This document shows positions 18,405 to 26,462 of a stretch of 64,000 nt of DNA, piece by piece. The notes under the pieces were generated by a model. It was not told the origin of the DNA. It searched no databases and was given only the letters and a program-made list of their open reading frames with translations. This DNA comes from Glaciecola sp. HTCC2999 (GTDB lineage Bacteria > Pseudomonadota > Gammaproteobacteria > Enterobacterales > Alteromonadaceae), in the NCBI RefSeq assembly GCF_000155775.1, contig NZ_DS989812.1:117727-181726 (forward strand). Reading direction: 5' to 3'. A program made the position numbers and the translations under genes. How positions within the stretch are numbered: position 1 is the first letter of the stretch; each line of letters opens with the position of its first letter.

Positions 18405-19511
18405 GTGGCAGGCAATACTTTTGGTCGTATGTTTACCGTGACTACATTTGGTGAGTCACATGGCATCGCTATTGGCGGTGTGATAGATGGTTGTCCTCCG
18501 GGGATGGCACTCACAGAAGAAGATATGCAGGTGGATTTAGATCGCCGTAAACCTGGTACCTCTCGTTATACGACGGCGCGTCGTGAGGATGATGAAGTAC
18601 AAATTTTATCAGGCGTATTTGATGGGGTCACTACCGGTACGAGTATTGGTGTACTGATTAAAAATAAAGATCAGCGCAGCCAAGATTACTCTAAAATTGC
18701 CGATCGTTTTCGTCCGGGGCACGCTGATTATACCTATCAGCAAAAATTTGGTACACGCGATTATCGCGGTGGTGGACGCAGTTCGGCACGTGAAACGGCG
18801 ATTCGAGTTGCTGCAGGCGCCATTGCGAAGAAATACTTAAAACAAGAATTTGGTATTGAAGTGCTTGGGTATTTATCCCAACTAGGGCCGGTTTGTGCTG
18901 AAGTCATTGATCATAGTGTGACGAACACAAATCCCTTCTTTTGTCCTGATCCAAACAAGCTCGATGAGCTTGACCAGTACATGCGTGATTTGAAGAAATC
19001 GGGTGATTCGATTGGTGCGAAAGTCTCTGTGCAAATTACCAATATGCCAGTGGGGCTGGGTGAACCTGTTTTTGATCGTTTGGATGCAGATTTAGCGCAT
19101 GCCATGATGGGGATCAATGCGGTTAAAGGCGTTGAAATCGGGGATGGCTTTGATGTGATTAATCAAAAAGGCAGTGAACATCGCGATAAAATGACGCCAG
19201 ATGGCTTTGCCACTAACCATGCCGGTGGTGTGTTGGGTGGTATTTCTACCGGTCAAGATGTGCTAGTGCATATGGCATTGAAACCGACATCGTCGATCAC
19301 TGTACCAGGTGAAACGATTACCGTAGATGGTGAATTAACTGATGTGATCACCAAAGGTCGTCATGACCCTTGTGTAGGTATCCGTGCGGTTCCGATTGCT
19401 GAAGCAATGGCTGCGATTGTGATCATGGACCACTTGTTACGTCACCGTGGTCAAAATGCAGGGGTGACATCGTCTACTCCTGTCATCGCTGGAGCTATCC
19501 CTAACGCATAA
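18405..19511 (+). CDS. aroC: Chorismate synthase
   Basis: Last step of the shikimate pathway, 5-enolpyruvylshikimate-3-phosphate to chorismate, using reduced FMN. Signatures: [18 protein letters not shown] near the N-terminus, the DQRSQDY region, and [21 protein letters not shown]. The 368 aa are normal. It uses a GTG start with AAGGA close upstream and forms a unit with prmB. A bidirectional terminator follows. Confidence 0.98.
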   Translation: MAGNTFGRMFTVTTFGESHGIAIGGVIDGCPPGMALTEEDMQVDLDRRKPGTSRYTTARREDDEVQILSGVFDGVTTGTSIGVLIKNKDQRSQDYSKIADRFRPGHADYTYQQKFGTRDYRGGGRSSARETAIRVAAGAIAKKYLKQEFGIEVLGYLSQLGPVCAEVIDHSVTNTNPFFCPDPNKLDELDQYMRDLKKSGDSIGAKVSVQITNMPVGLGEPVFDRLDADLAHAMMGINAVKGVEIGDGFDVINQKGSEHRDKMTPDGFATNHAGGVLGGISTGQDVLVHMALKPTSSITVPGETITVDGELTDVITKGRHDPCVGIRAVPIAEAMAAIVIMDHLLRHRGQNAGVTSSTPVIAGAIPNA

Positions 19512-19552
19512 TCATGCTGATGTTAGACAAAGGTGTTGAATACACGCTTATC

Positions 19553-19594
19553 CATAAAAAAAACGCCAAGTGATTATGACTTGGCGTTTTTTTT
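19553..19594. terminator. Bidirectional terminator between aroC and sodB
   Basis: Stem ACGCCAAGT with ACTTGGCGT (about 19563-19586), loop GATTATG, flanked by a run of A on the left and eight T on the right. It can end aroC on the + strand and sodB on the minus strand. Confidence 0.92.
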
Positions 19595-19648
19595 GTGACG
19601 GACAACATGTAGCACACCATCGTATGCTACATGAATGTCACATGTCGA

Positions 19649-20230
19649 TTATGCTGATAAATTTGCAGCTGCAAATTCCCAGTTCGCTAATGCCCAGAAA
19701 CCTTCTAAGTAATTAGGACGAACATTGCGGTAATCGATGTAGTAAGCGTGTTCCCAAAGGTCAACCGTTAATAGTGGCACTAAATCATCAGTGATCGGTG
19801 TACCTGCGTTAGACGTGTTAACGATATCTAACGTACCGTCAGCCGTTTTCACTAACCAAGTCCAGCTAGAACCAAAGTTGTTGACCGCTTTGTCGTTAAA
19901 CGCCGCTTTAAAGTCTGCAAATGAACCCCATTTTGCATTGATTGCGTCAGCTAGCTCGCCAGTTGGCTCGCCGCCACCATTTGGGCTAAGGCTGTTCCAA
20001 TAAAATGTGTGGTTCCAGATTTGCGCAGCATTGTTAAACACGCCACCGTCAGAAGATTTGATGATCTCTTCTAAGCTTTTCTCTGCAAGCTCAGTGCCTT
20101 CAACTAAACCGTTAAGTTTAGCCACGTAAGTCGCGTGATGTTTGCCGTGGTGAAAATCTAAAGTTTCCGCAGAAATGTGCGGTTCAAGTGCATTTTTTTC
20201 GTAAGGTAGTGCAGGCAATTCAAAAGCCAT
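19649..20230 (-). CDS. sodB: Superoxide dismutase, Fe type
   Basis: Cytoplasmic SOD, 193 aa, the E. coli SodB length. The start [20 protein letters not shown] is diagnostic. Metal ligands are visible in [15 protein letters not shown] and [13 protein letters not shown]. Several positions ([19 protein letters not shown]) favour the iron form over manganese. ATG 20230 has GGAGAA 4 nt upstream; the longer in-frame start is not supported. Neighbours grxD, bfd and a peroxiredoxin make an iron and redox cluster. Confidence 0.97.
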   Translation of the reverse strand: MAFELPALPYEKNALEPHISAETLDFHHGKHHATYVAKLNGLVEGTELAEKSLEEIIKSSDGGVFNNAAQIWNHTFYWNSLSPNGGGEPTGELADAINAKWGSFADFKAAFNDKAVNNFGSSWTWLVKTADGTLDIVNTSNAGTPITDDLVPLLTVDLWEHAYYIDYRNVRPNYLEGFWALANWEFAAANLSA

Positions 20231-20272
20231 GATGTTCTCCATTCGTCGTAATAAAATGTGGTTATCAAGCAA

Positions 20273-20287
20273 ACCAATATAATTGGT
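20273..20287 (-). promoter_or_regulatory. Palindrome overlapping a candidate sodB -10 element
   Basis: Perfect inverted repeat ACCAAT-ATA-ATTGGT, 43 bp before the sodB start. On the minus strand it includes TATATT, a -10 candidate. A repressor site is plausible, but the regulator is unknown. Confidence 0.35.
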
Positions 20288-20469
20288 AACTGAAGGTAAT
20301 ATAAGGATTGTCTGACAGTTTACAAGTTTATATTAATAACTTTCGTAAACTAAACAACACTATCATATATGTAATTCCTATAAATAAGTTCAATTTTGGA
20401 TGGGGTTTGTTGAAATTGACTGGCATAATACCCATATCAATTTTAATTCAGATTAATTAGAGAGTACTT

Positions 20470-20814
20470 ATGGAAACCGTTGAAAAGATCCAACAACAAA
20501 TCAGTGAAAACCCAATCTTACTTTACATGAAAGGCTCACCTAAATTACCTAGCTGTGGCTTTTCATCACAAGCTTCTCAAGCGCTAATGCAATGTGGTGA
20601 ACAATTTGCGTTCGTCGATATCTTACAAAACCCTGATATTCGTGCTGAATTACCTAAGTTTGCGAACTGGCCAACTTTCCCACAGCTATGGGTAGACGGT
20701 GAGTTAGTCGGTGGTTGTGACATCATTATGGAAATGATGCAACAGGGTGAGCTGCAACCATTAATAAAAGAAACGGCAGCTAAATATGCTAGCGACGAAG
20801 ACGCTGCAGAATAA
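20470..20814 (+). CDS. grxD: Monothiol glutaredoxin, Grx4 type
   Basis: CGFS-type glutaredoxin that binds and delivers [2Fe-2S] clusters. The active site is KGSPKLPSCGFSSQ with C29, followed by the glutathione-binding WPTFPQLWVDGELVGGCDI. Its 114 aa fit E. coli GrxD. A likely extended -10 promoter (TGGCATAAT) lies about 35 bp upstream. Transcribed alone and followed by a terminator. Confidence 0.97.
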   Translation: METVEKIQQQISENPILLYMKGSPKLPSCGFSSQASQALMQCGEQFAFVDILQNPDIRAELPKFANWPTFPQLWVDGELVGGCDIIMEMMQQGELQPLIKETAAKYASDEDAAE

Positions 20815-20833
20815 AATATCCGTTTGATGTAAT

Positions 20834-20872
20834 AAAAAAGCCCCGATTCAATTGCTTGATTCGGGGCTTTTG
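20834..20872. terminator. Terminator between grxD and bfd
   Basis: Stem GCCCCGA-TCAA with TTGA-TCGGGGC (one mismatch), loop TTGC, A run on the left and short T run on the right. It fits both convergent genes. Confidence 0.85.
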
Positions 20873-20915
20873 TTTGTGCGTAAGTTTATTTCATACGAAT
20901 GAGAGAAGAATGAAA

Positions 20916-21110
20916 CTAGCCTACGTCTTTAAACAAACTTTCATCAACGATGTAGTTATCAATTAACTCTTGGGCCATTGATATGCATTTTCCACAATTT
21001 CCACCGAGGTTGATATGTTGTTTGAGCTCTCGTAAATTACCGACACCATGCTCTGATACAGCACGCTTTATGTCTTTATCGGTGACCTGGTAACACATAC
21101 ATACAAACAT
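20916..21110 (-). CDS. bfd: Bacterioferritin-associated ferredoxin
   Basis: 64-aa [2Fe-2S] ferredoxin that helps release iron from bacterioferritin. Four cysteines in the family pattern: C4, C6, C39 and C42 (MFVCMC and GNCGKC). A Fur-like box lies 29 bp upstream, as expected for a gene induced by iron shortage. Bacterioferritin itself is not in this window. Confidence 0.95.
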   Translation of the reverse strand: MFVCMCYQVTDKDIKRAVSEHGVGNLRELKQHINLGGNCGKCISMAQELIDNYIVDESLFKDVG

Positions 21111-21138
21111 CGAGAATTTCCTTAAATCTTTATGTTAA

Positions 21139-21153
21139 TAATAATAGTTCTCA
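21139..21153 (-). promoter_or_regulatory. Fur-like box upstream of bfd
   Basis: On the minus strand TGAGAAC-T-ATTATTA, matching 11 of 14 arm positions of the 7-1-7 Fur consensus. It is followed on its right by the perfect inverted repeat TTTGCA-N5-TGCAAA at 21154-21170. Position and target fit iron repression. Confidence 0.6.
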
Positions 21154-21211
21154 TTTGCACTTAATGCAAACATTTATTTGTTATTTTTTATATATTTGTT
21201 TTTTATGCGAC

Positions 21212-21240
21212 TTGATAAAGGATTTTTAAACCTTATATCT
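21212..21240 (+). promoter_or_regulatory. Candidate promoter of the peroxiredoxin gene
   Basis: TTGATA at 21212-21217 and TATATC at 21234-21239 with a 16-bp spacer. The spacer is AT-rich and carries AAGG and CCTT ends. No OxyR site is evident by eye. Confidence 0.4.
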
Positions 21241-21306
21241 AATCCTAACGTATGATTAATTCGTTACTTTTTAACAATAATAAACTAACCAATATTGGAG
21301 ATCCTT

Positions 21307-21912
21307 ATGGGTGTTTTAGTAGGTCGCGCTGCTCCTGATTTTACAGCTGCTGCAGTTTTAGGTTCAGGCGAAATCGTTGATTCATTTACATTAAGCGAAG
21401 CAGTTAAAGGCAAAAAAGCCGTTATCTTTTTCTATCCGTTAGATTTCACCTTCGTATGTCCTTCAGAACTTATTGCATTTGATAAGCGTCTTGAAGAATT
21501 TACTAAGCGTGGTGTTGAAGTGATCGGTGTGTCTATTGACTCACAGTTCAGCCACAACGCATGGCGTAACACTGCTATCAATGATGGCGGTATTGGCCCG
21601 GTTAAATATACGCTAGTAGCTGATACTAAGCATGAAATTTGCCAGGCATATGATGTTGAGCATCCAGAAGCGGGTGTTGCTTTCCGTGCATCATTCCTTA
21701 TCGATGAAGATTTACAAGTACGTCACCAAGTGGTTAACGATTTACCATTAGGCCGTAACGTTGATGAAATGTTACGTATGGTAGATGCATTAAACTTCAC
21801 TCAAGAACACGGTGAAGTATGTCCTGCTGGCTGGCAAGACGGTGATAAAGGTATGGATGCAAGCACTGAAGGTGTTGCAGCATACTTATCAGAAAATGCG
21901 GACAAACTATAA
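21307..21912 (+). CDS. Typical 2-Cys peroxiredoxin (AhpC/Prx1 group)
   Basis: Thiol peroxidase of 201 aa. The peroxidatic site is DFTFVCPSE with C51, and a resolving Cys lies in the C-terminal HGEVCPAGW. This is the group usually named peroxiredoxin C in gammaproteobacteria; electrons probably come from thioredoxin because no ahpF is adjacent. ATG 21307 has GGAG upstream; the in-frame TTG at 21295 is not supported. Divergent from bfd across a region with a Fur-like box. Confidence 0.93.
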   Translation: MGVLVGRAAPDFTAAAVLGSGEIVDSFTLSEAVKGKKAVIFFYPLDFTFVCPSELIAFDKRLEEFTKRGVEVIGVSIDSQFSHNAWRNTAINDGGIGPVKYTLVADTKHEICQAYDVEHPEAGVAFRASFLIDEDLQVRHQVVNDLPLGRNVDEMLRMVDALNFTQEHGEVCPAGWQDGDKGMDASTEGVAAYLSENADKL

Positions 21913-21948
21913 GCAATCGCTTGTTGTTATCTGATTAGATAATAATTA

Positions 21949-21984
21949 AAAACCCGTTAATAGCTTGCTGTTAACGGGTTTTTT
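21949..21984 (+). terminator. Terminator after the peroxiredoxin gene
   Basis: Perfect 10-bp stem AACCCGTTAA (21951-21960) with TTAACGGGTT (21971-21980), 10-nt loop, then T run. Confidence 0.92.
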
Positions 21985-22076
21985 GTATGTGCTTAACAAA
22001 CAATACGCTTGGGCAGTAGGATTTTTGATTGTGAACATGCATAATCTCACCACTTATTTGCAAACGATGGGGCAGC

Positions 22077-24005
22077 ATGAAAAAAATAGCGTCTGTATTT
22101 GCTAAAGAGGGTTTATTGGCTGATGTGATCCCCGGTTTCTCCCCGCGTGATGCCCAGACGCAAATGGCGAATGCTGTGAATCAAGCGATGGCTAAAAAAC
22201 AGCAACTCGTGGTAGAAGCGGGTACGGGGACGGGTAAAACCTTTGCTTATTTAGTGCCAGCCTTACTCAACGAAGGTAAAACCATCATCTCTACGGGGAC
22301 TAAAAATCTCCAAGAACAACTATTCCATCGTGATTTACCCATTGTTAAGGAAGCCTTAGGTAGTTATAAACAAACTGCATTACTCAAAGGACGTGCGAAT
22401 TATCTATGCCAACATCGCTTAGCGCAGTTTTCGGGCAGTAATACCTTTTTAGATCCTGAAACATTACATGAATACTCGCAAGTCAGACACTGGTCAGTGA
22501 CGACGAAAACCGGCGACATTGGCGAATTAAAAACCATCCCTGAAAATGCAAAAGTGATCCCTTATGTCACCTCGACAGCTGAGAATTGTTTAGGGAAAGA
22601 ATGCCCTGATTTTGAAGGGTGCTATTTAGTCAAAGCGCGCACCGAAGCGCTCGATGCCGATGTCATTGTGGTGAACCATCATTTATTCTTTGCCGACTTA
22701 GCACTCAAGGATACGGGGTTTGGGGAATTGATCCCTGAAGCGGATGCGATAATCTTTGATGAAGCACATCAAATTGGCGATATTGCCAGTGAGTATTTTG
22801 GTAAGCAATTCTCTACCCGCTTATTACATGATGTGGCCAAAGATATTTATGGGTTATTTCGCACCAGCCTAAAAGATATTGAACAGGTGAATAAGACTGC
22901 GCGAAAACTTGCCGATATCGCGACTGATTTACGCTTAAATTTTCCGGAGAAATCGCAAAAAGGCAAACTCAAACATATCCTCAATGACGATAAAGTGGCG
23001 ACTGGACTAGAGCGTTTAGCCGATACATTGAAAAGTCTGGTGGCGGTACTCAAGGTTCATTTAGGGCGTGATAAAGAACTGGATAATATTTATGAACGTT
23101 TAGCGCAAGCCAAAGCAAATCTTAAAGAGGTCATCGATGTTTCCACCCCTGGTGTGTCACTATGGTATGAAACTACTCCTAAACAAGTGGTCTTGCATTT
23201 AACCCCGTTGAGTATTGCCGAAAAATTTAATGGTATCGTTACTCAGCCTCGCCGAACTTGGGTGTTTACGTCAGCAACGTTAATGGTAGATAACGGCTTT
23301 AGCCATTTTACTGAGCATATGGGCTTAACCCAGGCCCAAACATTAGCGTTGGAAAGTCCGTTTGATTATGCAGCCCAAGCGATGTTGTGTGTACCACATT
23401 ATTTGCCTGAACCATCAAATTTTGCAATGAAAGAGACGTTAATTCGCGTATCTATAGAGCTCATCGCTGCGGCGCAAGGTCGATGTTTTTTACTGTTTAC
23501 GTCCCATGCGATGTTGCGAGAAGTCGCTAACGCGCTAGAAACACACATTGATAATGAATTACTGGTGCAAGGGACGACAACCAAACAGGCGTTATTAGAC
23601 CGCTATATTGAAAATAAATCAGCAGTCCTACTTGCCACGGGCGCATTTTGGGAAGGGGTCGATGTACGCGGAGACGATTTGTTATGTGTGTTAATTGATA
23701 AACTTCCGTTTGCATCCCCTGATGATCCACTGTTACAGGCGAAAGTTGAAGATGCACAAAAGCGCGGCAAAAACCCGTTTATGCATGTGCAAATCCCCCA
23801 AGCGGTTATTACTTTAAAACAGGGTGCCGGGCGCCTAATTCGGGATGAAACGGATAAAGGGGTGTTGGTGATTTGTGATAGTCGTCTTGTGACAAAAGAT
23901 TATGGTAAGATATTTTTATCGAGTTTACCGCCAATGCGCCGCACTCGACAACTAAGTAAAGCAACAGCCTTTTTAACTTCTCTAGTGGAACCTGAAGATA
24001 CATGA
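22077..24005 (+). CDS. yoaA: DinG-family ATP-dependent helicase YoaA
   Basis: XPD/DinG-type superfamily 2 helicase, 642 aa, linked in E. coli to repair of stalled replication with HolC (chi). Walker A is EAGTGTGKT and the DEAH box is FDEAHQIGD. Four Cys likely bind the Fe-S cluster: one in NYLCQHR, two in ENCLGKEC and one in EGCYL. The C-terminal motif VI region is QGAGRLIRDETDKG. It overlaps tsaB by ATGA, as in the E. coli yoaA-tsaB order. Confidence 0.96.
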   Translation: MKKIASVFAKEGLLADVIPGFSPRDAQTQMANAVNQAMAKKQQLVVEAGTGTGKTFAYLVPALLNEGKTIISTGTKNLQEQLFHRDLPIVKEALGSYKQTALLKGRANYLCQHRLAQFSGSNTFLDPETLHEYSQVRHWSVTTKTGDIGELKTIPENAKVIPYVTSTAENCLGKECPDFEGCYLVKARTEALDADVIVVNHHLFFADLALKDTGFGELIPEADAIIFDEAHQIGDIASEYFGKQFSTRLLHDVAKDIYGLFRTSLKDIEQVNKTARKLADIATDLRLNFPEKSQKGKLKHILNDDKVATGLERLADTLKSLVAVLKVHLGRDKELDNIYERLAQAKANLKEVIDVSTPGVSLWYETTPKQVVLHLTPLSIAEKFNGIVTQPRRTWVFTSATLMVDNGFSHFTEHMGLTQAQTLALESPFDYAAQAMLCVPHYLPEPSNFAMKETLIRVSIELIAAAQGRCFLLFTSHAMLREVANALETHIDNELLVQGTTTKQALLDRYIENKSAVLLATGAFWEGVDVRGDDLLCVLIDKLPFASPDDPLLQAKVEDAQKRGKNPFMHVQIPQAVITLKQGAGRLIRDETDKGVLVICDSRLVTKDYGKIFLSSLPPMRRTRQLSKATAFLTSLVEPEDT

Positions 24006-24712
24006 ATATTGTAGTGCTTGATACTGCCACCGAAGCATGTTCGGTCGCGGTGAATTATAACGATACTGTGGTAGGGCAGTTCACTGTGTCGCCACAGCAA
24101 CAATCAGTCAATATCTTACCGATGCTACAAGCTGTCTTAGATGAGGCGGGAATGGCAAAATCAGCAATCCAAGGGATTGGTTTTGGGCATGGTCCAGGTT
24201 CTTTTACCGGCGTTCGCATTGCTATGGGCATGACCCAAGGGCTAGCGTTAGGTTTAGATATTCCAGTGGTGGGTGTCTCTACCTTAGCCGCTATGGCGCA
24301 AGAGGCATTTACTCAAGCACCAGAATTAGAGACTGTATATGCGGCTATTGATGCGCGAATGGATGAAGTTTATTTTGCCCAATATCGTATCGAAAAAGGT
24401 CTAGTCGTGTTACAAGGTAATGAGCAGGTGATCCCACCAGAAGTGGCTTTATCTCAGATGGATGGGCAAATAGGACACCTGAAACAACAGCTGGCTGATG
24501 GCAAGATAGCGTTAGTCGGCACAGGCTGGGAAGCATATACGACGTTTGCTGAACTATTACCCGGCCCGATTGTCATTACTCTACCTAATGCGCGTTTTAT
24601 GCTGCCATTAGTCGAAGACGCTTTTGCTCAAAATAAAGGTGTGGCGGTTGAAGATGCCCAGCCTCAGTATGTGCGTGATACGGTGACGTGGAAAAAACTA
24701 CCCGGTCGCTAA
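24002..24712 (+). CDS. tsaB: tRNA threonylcarbamoyladenosine biosynthesis protein TsaB
   Basis: Partner of TsaD and TsaE in making t6A37 of tRNA. ASKHA-fold protein; DTATEACSVAV at the start and GFGHGPGSFTGVRIAMGMTQGLA are diagnostic. Length 236 aa (E. coli 231). The start codon overlaps the yoaA stop, so the pair is translationally coupled. slp follows after 50 bp. Confidence 0.97.
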   Translation: MNIVVLDTATEACSVAVNYNDTVVGQFTVSPQQQSVNILPMLQAVLDEAGMAKSAIQGIGFGHGPGSFTGVRIAMGMTQGLALGLDIPVVGVSTLAAMAQEAFTQAPELETVYAAIDARMDEVYFAQYRIEKGLVVLQGNEQVIPPEVALSQMDGQIGHLKQQLADGKIALVGTGWEAYTTFAELLPGPIVITLPNARFMLPLVEDAFAQNKGVAVEDAQPQYVRDTVTWKKLPGR

Positions 24713-24762
24713 ATTTACCACTATATTATTAATGATGATAATGAGATGTTTCTCCTAAGGAT

Positions 24763-25482
24763 ATGATGAAGATGAAGACCTTCTTAATAATGACCCTGTT
24801 AATGCTAAGTGGCTGTGCTTCGGTACCTCCGATCTTAGAAACGCCAGAAGATACTGCATTAGTCAGCTACGAAGAGGTTGTGATGAATCAAACAGCCAAA
24901 GATGCTCAAGCACGATGGGGTGGGGTGATTGCACAGGTTGAAAATAATCCAGATGGTAGTGTGATTGAAATGGTCCATTACCCGCTTAAAGCCAATGGCC
25001 GCCCCAATTTATCCAAAGCGTCTATTGGCCGTTTTAAGGTATTTGTAGATGGGTTTATTGATCCTCTGGTCTTTAAACAAGAGCGCGTAGTGAGTGTGTT
25101 AGGTACCGTAGGCGATCCAGTGGAAGGTACAGTATCTGAACAGGTTTATATTTATCCAAGTATTTATGCCACTGGTTATTATTTATGGGAAGACATTGAA
25201 GAGTTTGAATATTCAAAAGTACAAGTGACGCCGTTTTTTAGATTTGGTCACGGTTTTGGTTTCGATTTAGGTTTTCCTTATTACCGCTCGCGTCATCATG
25301 GGATCTATCGTGAATCAGGTAGGATCAGAGTGCGCTCGGGCAATACCCAATCAGGTGCTGGCGGGACTAATAGTAAACAAACATTGGAAAATATACCCAA
25401 TCGTCAGCCAGATAGTACATCTCGACCAAAACCAACGACGTCGACAGCCAGTGAGCATAACCGTAAATACGCAGAGCGATAA
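24763..25482 (+). CDS. Slp-family outer membrane lipoprotein (YeaY-like)
   Basis: Predicted lipoprotein: short signal peptide with lipobox LSGC, then the Slp domain (GGVIAQVENNPDGSVIEMVHYPL, VVSVLGTVGDPVEG). The C-terminal tail after about residue 160 is Gly/Tyr-rich then basic and Ser/Thr-rich, longer than in E. coli YeaY, and looks disordered. ATG codons at 24763, 24766 and 24772 are all usable; AAGGA precedes them. Position after tsaB matches E. coli yeaZ-yeaY. Function of the family is unknown beyond stationary-phase links. Confidence 0.88.
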   Translation: MMKMKTFLIMTLLMLSGCASVPPILETPEDTALVSYEEVVMNQTAKDAQARWGGVIAQVENNPDGSVIEMVHYPLKANGRPNLSKASIGRFKVFVDGFIDPLVFKQERVVSVLGTVGDPVEGTVSEQVYIYPSIYATGYYLWEDIEEFEYSKVQVTPFFRFGHGFGFDLGFPYYRSRHHGIYRESGRIRVRSGNTQSGAGGTNSKQTLENIPNRQPDSTSRPKPTTSTASEHNRKYAER

Positions 25483-25487
25483 ACTCT

Positions 25488-26462
25488 GTGGATTTACCAG
25501 CAATTAACGCAGTCTTACGAATTAATGATGAACTAGAAACGTTACCTCAAATCAGCTTTAAATTGCCTAATGGGGTAACCTTAAATGGGCGCACATTGAG
25601 CGCTCAGGAACCTTCGACAGCGTCTACAGCTTCTGTACCTACCCATGTGATCTTGTGTTTACATGGTTATTTGGATAACTGCCATAGTTTTGCGCCTTTA
25701 ATGTCGGTTTTAGCATTGGAGATGACCTCAGCTTCAGTAGCGCCAATACCAGAGGTCTATGCCATTGATTTTGCCGGTCATGGACGTTCTAGTCATCGTA
25801 GCCCTGATGCGCATTATCACCAATCGGATTACATCCAAGATATTGTTGCGCTAATCACTACTCAAGGCTGGCAGCAGGTGACATTAGTCGGGCATTCTAT
25901 GGGGGGGATCGTTGCTTGTTCTGTGGCTGCTATTTTAAGTGAAGCGATTTCACGTCTTATTTTGATTGAGACGGCAGGTCCTTTAGTGGATGACGAAAGT
26001 AATACGGTGACACAAATGCGCACATCGATTGATAGTCGAATAAGCGCATCTCAAAAATTGCCAAAACAACCAAAAGATTACCTAGCGGTATTACAAGCGC
26101 GGATGAAAGTCAGTGATATCAGCGTATCCCATGCCGATATGCTCATGCGACGCAATCTACGTTTTCATCAGCCGAGTAATGAGATCACTGTAGATGCATC
26201 GTGCCAATGGGGAACGGATAGTCGCTTACGGACAGTATCTACTTTGCGTTTTACTGAGGGGCAGGCGCAAAATATTATTGAGCATATTATGTGCCCGGTC
26301 ACCATGATAGTCGCTGATGAAGGATTTGAACGAGTTAAAATTCAAGCTAAAGCGCGTGCAGACTGGTTTAATCAGGTCAACATCATCCACACGCCAGGCA
26401 ATCATTATATGCATATGCAATACCCGCAGTTAGTCGCAGATATTATTTACCAAACTACATAA
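25488..26462 (+). CDS. Alpha/beta hydrolase
   Basis: 324-aa serine hydrolase fold. Oxyanion region LCLHGYLDN, nucleophile elbow GHSMGG, acid and final His near GNHYMHMQ. The first 60 residues are a family-variable extension. Substrate unknown; esterase or lipase-like activity is likely. It probably starts at GTG 25488, 5 bp after the slp stop, so co-transcription with slp is likely. Its stop overlaps the convergent M61 peptidase gene by 8 bp. Confidence 0.85.
   Translation: MDLPAINAVLRINDELETLPQISFKLPNGVTLNGRTLSAQEPSTASTASVPTHVILCLHGYLDNCHSFAPLMSVLALEMTSASVAPIPEVYAIDFAGHGRSSHRSPDAHYHQSDYIQDIVALITTQGWQQVTLVGHSMGGIVACSVAAILSEAISRLILIETAGPLVDDESNTVTQMRTSIDSRISASQKLPKQPKDYLAVLQARMKVSDISVSHADMLMRRNLRFHQPSNEITVDASCQWGTDSRLRTVSTLRFTEGQAQNIIEHIMCPVTMIVADEGFERVKIQAKARADWFNQVNIIHTPGNHYMHMQYPQLVADIIYQTT

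Noticed and set aside
24740-24756. Fur-like run (GATGATAATGAGA) before slp
   Set aside because: Only part of the consensus fits and Slp proteins have no known iron link; not strong enough to list.
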